The notes under the pieces: generated by a model
The model's input: the letters and a program-made list of their open reading frames with translations, nothing else
What the model was told of the DNA's origin: nothing
Databases searched by the model: none
Assembly: GCA_015520425.1 (NCBI GenBank)
Contig: WAQC01000141.1
Coordinates: 1-15,502 of the forward strand
DNA length: 15,502 nt
Source of the DNA: Candidatus Pelearchaeum sp.
GTDB taxonomy: Archaea > Thermoproteota > Nitrososphaeria_A > Caldarchaeales > Caldarchaeaceae
Reading direction: 5' to 3'
Shown here: piece by piece, positions 13,323-15,502 of the stretch
Layout: each line of letters begins with the position of its first letter
Position numbering within the stretch: position 1 is the stretch's first letter
Translations under genes and position numbers: made by a program

Positions 13323-14135
13323 CTAGTCTTTTCTCCCTCTTATACGCTGTAGTAAAGGGCTGAAGGATTCGGTATCTACGTTGGCTGATGTATCAACTCT
13401 GAGAGGCGAGACTGAGACCTGCCTCTCCACGAAGACTGTATAAGCATCTGTGCCTGGCTGGAAGCCGTCCAGCGGCCTCTGCTTACCCCACTGCCAGTAG
13501 TAAGGCCTACCACGCGGGTCGCGGCGCTCAATAACATAATCCTCATAACGGAAACTGCCTAACCGAGTTATCTTGACAGGAGTATCACGCGTAACTGTGT
13601 ATGGGAAATTAACATTTAGATAATCAACCCCATCTGGCAGTCCCTCGTCAAGAATCCACGCGATTATCTCCCTGCATATATGCGCCGCCTCTCTCATCCT
13701 ATACCTAAGCTCCTCGCGCCTCGTTTTCTCGTTCTCAGGTAGTGTTAGTGAAAATGCCGCTGCGGGTATCTTTAGTATTGCTGCGTGTATTGCCGCTGCT
13801 ACGGTGCCGCTGGCGTATATTGCCTGGGCTGTTGTGTTGTCCCCCTCGTTTATCCCTGAGACGACCAAATCGGGGCGTTTTCCTGCTAGGATTTTATGTA
13901 TCCCCAGCGATACGCAGTCTGCTGGTGTTCCAGATACAGCAAAAGCACCGCGCCCATCTATCACCACCCTCTTTATCCTTAGAGCCTTATGAAATGTGAG
14001 GCTCATGCCAGTAGCGCTCATCACCGACTCAGGAGCTACGACGACAACATCACCCAGCTCCTCAATAGCGTCGTGAAGAGCCCATAAGCCGAGCCTCCTA
14101 ACACCATCATCGTTGGTTAAGAGGATTGTAGTCAA
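13323..14135 (-). CDS. surE: 5'-/3'-nucleotidase SurE
   Basis: 270 aa, in the family range. The metal-binding N-terminus is LLTNDDGV (Asn8, Asp9, Asp10), with Ser40 in APESVMSATG, SGTPADCV, and the SGINEGDN motif in the middle. SurE removes phosphate from nucleoside monophosphates and some polyphosphates. The start is TTG at 14135: it places the TTILLTNDDG strand at the correct N-terminus and no ATG precedes it. A minus-strand TATA (TTTATATT, 14175-14168) would give a leader of about 10 nt. Transcribed separately from the ATPase genes upstream. Confidence 0.96.
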   Translation of the reverse strand: MTTILLTNDDGVRRLGLWALHDAIEELGDVVVVAPESVMSATGMSLTFHKALRIKRVVIDGRGAFAVSGTPADCVSLGIHKILAGKRPDLVVSGINEGDNTTAQAIYASGTVAAAIHAAILKIPAAAFSLTLPENEKTRREELRYRMREAAHICREIIAWILDEGLPDGVDYLNVNFPYTVTRDTPVKITRLGSFRYEDYVIERRDPRGRPYYWQWGKQRPLDGFQPGTDAYTVFVERQVSVSPLRVDTSANVDTESFSPLLQRIRGRKD

Positions 14136-14167
14136 GGCGTGCTATCTGTATAATGCTCTATGAATTT

Positions 14168-14175
14168 AATATAAA
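14168..14175 (-). promoter_or_regulatory. Probable TATA box of surE
   Basis: Minus-strand TTTATATT, centred about 26 bp before 14145, predicts a leader of about 10 nt ahead of the TTG start at 14135. It lies in the 74-bp gap after the ATP synthase subunit E gene. Confidence 0.5.
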
Positions 14176-14209
14176 TTTCATCAAGCCAGCTCTAAACTTA
14201 AGAATTGTT

Positions 14210-14809
14210 CTAGCTTGTGAAGAGTTTTGCAATCTCCTTCCTGAGCAGCGGCCTCATACGCTCAAGCCTTGCGTCCACCGTGTTGTCGTAGATTATGTCT
14301 CCTTTCTCGCTTCGCGCCTTTATTCCCACATCTTCTATTGGTGTCTTGCTTATTGAGAGCGAGACCTTCTTCTCCTCTTCAATCTCTCTGGCGACCTTCT
14401 CAATAACCTTAAGCCCAGCGCTGTTCGTCTCAACAATCACGCGCTCAGCGCCTATTGCATCTACAGCCTCTCTCAATAGGAACCTGAGGGCGTCCTCCAG
14501 CTCCCGCCCATCTAGCTGCGTTATCCTCTCCCGCGCCCTCTCCAACACGTTATTAACAGCCTCCTCAAGAACTGCTATTGATTTATTGCGGGCGTTTATC
14601 TCGGCTAGGCTTAGGATTCTCTGCCTCAGCGTGTCGCGGCTACGTTTCCCAGCCTCAAGCATGGCAGCGGCCTCGCGTAGGGTCTCCTCCTCAACGCCCT
14701 CAACTATCTTAAGCGCCTGACGCCCAGCCTCTTCCAGCCCTTGCTTGAACTCCGCAAGAGCTTCTTGGACGACCTCGCGGACAACCCTCTCAAGAGCCGA
14801 GGACGACAA
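14210..14809 (-). CDS. atpE: A-type ATP synthase subunit E
   Basis: 199 aa. The N-terminal half is a long Ala/Glu/Arg-rich helix (about 1-90, coiled-coil pattern) and the C-terminal half is a globular alpha/beta domain (about 95-199, with GAERVIVETNS and GDIIYDNTVDARLERM). That is the layout of the peripheral stalk subunit E of A/V-type ATPases; DNTVxxRL is the typical C-terminal motif. It connects the catalytic head to the membrane part through the stalk. The start is TTG at 14809, supported by GGGAGG (14823-14818) 8 nt upstream. It lies 42 bp after subunit F. The subunit A, B, D, I and K genes are not in the window. Confidence 0.92.
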   Translation of the reverse strand: MSSSALERVVREVVQEALAEFKQGLEEAGRQALKIVEGVEEETLREAAAMLEAGKRSRDTLRQRILSLAEINARNKSIAVLEEAVNNVLERARERITQLDGRELEDALRFLLREAVDAIGAERVIVETNSAGLKVIEKVAREIEEEKKVSLSISKTPIEDVGIKARSEKGDIIYDNTVDARLERMRPLLRKEIAKLFTS

Positions 14810-14851
14810 CCCAGACGCCTCCCTAACACGCTTTAACAGCTCTCATTTATA

Positions 14852-15148
14852 CTAGACGCCGAGAACCTCGCGGAGCATGGCTCGGTAGTCTATCCTCTTG
14901 GGCTTCGCTATTGGTGGTGGAAGCTCGTAAATCAGCGGCACGGGCTTCTTAGCTCTAATCTCGTTAAGCTGCTGCCTAAACTGCTCCGAGAGGTCTTCAG
15001 AGACTATGATTAAGCCCACTTCAGGGTCTTGGACTAGCTTGTTTATGTGCTGCAACGCTTCCTGCGGTGTTGATACCTCTATACCCCGCGCCCCCGCCAG
15101 CCTGAACCCAGCGACAAACGTTTTACTCCCAATAGCTATGACCTGCAA
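14852..15148 (-). CDS. atpF: A-type ATP synthase subunit F
   Basis: 98 aa, the standard size of the central-stalk subunit F. A Rossmann-like N-terminus (VIAIGSKTFVAGFRLAGARG), the strand VGLIIVSEDLSEQFR and a proline-rich segment before the C-terminus (IYELPPPIAKPKRIDYRAML) match the family. It sits in the rotor stalk with subunit D. The start is TTG at 15148 with a GGGAGGGAGG ribosome site at 15160-15151 directly ahead. A minus-strand TATA (TATATTATAA, 15188-15179) puts the transcription start near 15157. Together with subunit E it forms a two-gene unit. Confidence 0.88.
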   Translation of the reverse strand: MQVIAIGSKTFVAGFRLAGARGIEVSTPQEALQHINKLVQDPEVGLIIVSEDLSEQFRQQLNEIRAKKPVPLIYELPPPIAKPKRIDYRAMLREVLGV

Positions 15149-15178
15149 CGCCTCCCTCCCCCAGACGCTACACGCGGG

Positions 15179-15188
15179 TTATAATATA
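15179..15188 (-). promoter_or_regulatory. Probable TATA box of the ATP synthase F-E unit
   Basis: Minus-strand TATATTATAA, centred about 26 bp before 15157; the leader would consist almost only of the strong ribosome site at 15160-15151. The sequence is nearly symmetric and could also serve the divergent HEPN gene, although ATTAATAA (15212-15219) has better spacing for that gene. Confidence 0.5.
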
Positions 15189-15246
15189 GTTAGCCTCGGC
15201 CCTGGCGAGCATTAATAACCAGACAGGGAGTGTCATATAATAGGCG

Positions 15247-15502
15247 ATGCGGAGAGAGGTGGACCTCTGGCTTGAGTCGGCCAGAGAGGATTTGCTGGAT
15301 TGTGAAGAAGCATATAACAGGGGTAGGTATTTCCGCGCTGCCTTCTTCGCCCAACAAGCAGTAGAAAAGATGCTGAAGGCGTTATTCTTTGTTGTTAGGC
15401 ATGAAAACCCGCCCCACATACATACAGTTACCGAGCTATACCAGCTTCTCAAAGAATCGGGATTCAAGCTTCCCTCCGATGTTGAGGAAGAGCTGCTTAT
15501 AC
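15247..15502 (+). CDS. HEPN-domain protein, partial (cut by window end)
   Basis: The ATG at 15247 opens a frame of 85 codons that continues past the window. WLESAREDLLDCEEAYNRGR, then YFRAAFFAQQAVEKMLKALF (residues 8-47), is the classic first helix pair of HEPN-domain proteins (PF05168 type), and the following His-rich H-T-V-T-E-L segment (about 57-64) corresponds to the usual HxLxxL motif. In archaea such genes normally neighbour a small MNT nucleotidyltransferase gene, which would lie beyond the window if present. The catalytic RNx3H region is expected later in the protein and cannot be checked. ATTAATAA (15212-15219) at about 31 bp upstream is a possible TATA box. Divergent from the ATP synthase F-E unit. 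Confidence 0.85.
   Translation, partial: MRREVDLWLESAREDLLDCEEAYNRGRYFRAAFFAQQAVEKMLKALFFVVRHENPPHIHTVTELYQLLKESGFKLPSDVEEELLI

Noticed and set aside
13742..13999. Plus-strand frames inside surE
   Set aside because: They are shadows of a well-supported gene on the other strand, without promoter or ribosome site.
1..15502. CRISPR array, insertion sequence, integrase or phage genes
   Set aside because: No regularly spaced repeats, transposase, integrase or phage-like proteins were seen anywhere in the window.

Overview
The window is chromosomal DNA of a probably thermophilic archaeon, most likely of the Thermoproteota. The evidence is an archaeal-type ATP synthase gene pair, TATA boxes about 26 bp upstream of many starts (several predicting leaderless mRNAs), an intron-bearing tRNA-Leu, HEPN/nucleotidyltransferase gene pairs, an Lrp/AsnC regulator, and heavy use of TTG start codons. 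The genus cannot be told from the sequence alone. Interrupted tRNA genes with several insertions are best known from Thermoproteales/Thermofilum-like lineages.

Left part (1-9,500) is a metabolic region. At the left edge is the 5' end of a possible phenylacetate-CoA ligase-like gene. A tight minus-strand run follows: FAH-family hydrolase, short LeuA/homocitrate-synthase-like enzyme, and the E1 alpha subunit of a 2-oxoacid dehydrogenase. A metal-dependent cyclase/hydrolase diverges from it. An AT-rich HepT/MNT toxin-antitoxin pair then separates this from an SDR oxidoreductase. A complete set of membrane and ATPase genes of a branched-chain amino acid (Liv-type) ABC transporter follows, in the minus-strand order livG-livF-livH-livM and without a substrate-binding protein. 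Together these suggest import and breakdown (or chain modification) of an organic or amino acid via 2-oxo acids and CoA esters. The substrate is not identifiable.

Middle part (9,500-10,840) holds tRNA-Thr(GGT) and a tRNA-Leu(GAG) whose gene is about 159 bp instead of about 85, with apparent insertions in the D-loop, anticodon loop and variable arm. Between them lies a short open frame that reads like the C-terminal tail of a lost protein. A GNAT acetyltransferase follows.

Right part (10,840-15,502) holds argininosuccinate synthase (argG) divergent from an Lrp/AsnC-type regulator with a repeated motif between them, an unrecognised 176-aa protein, the nucleotidase SurE, and subunits F and E of the A-type ATP synthase as a detached two-gene unit. 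A second HEPN-domain gene is cut by the window end.
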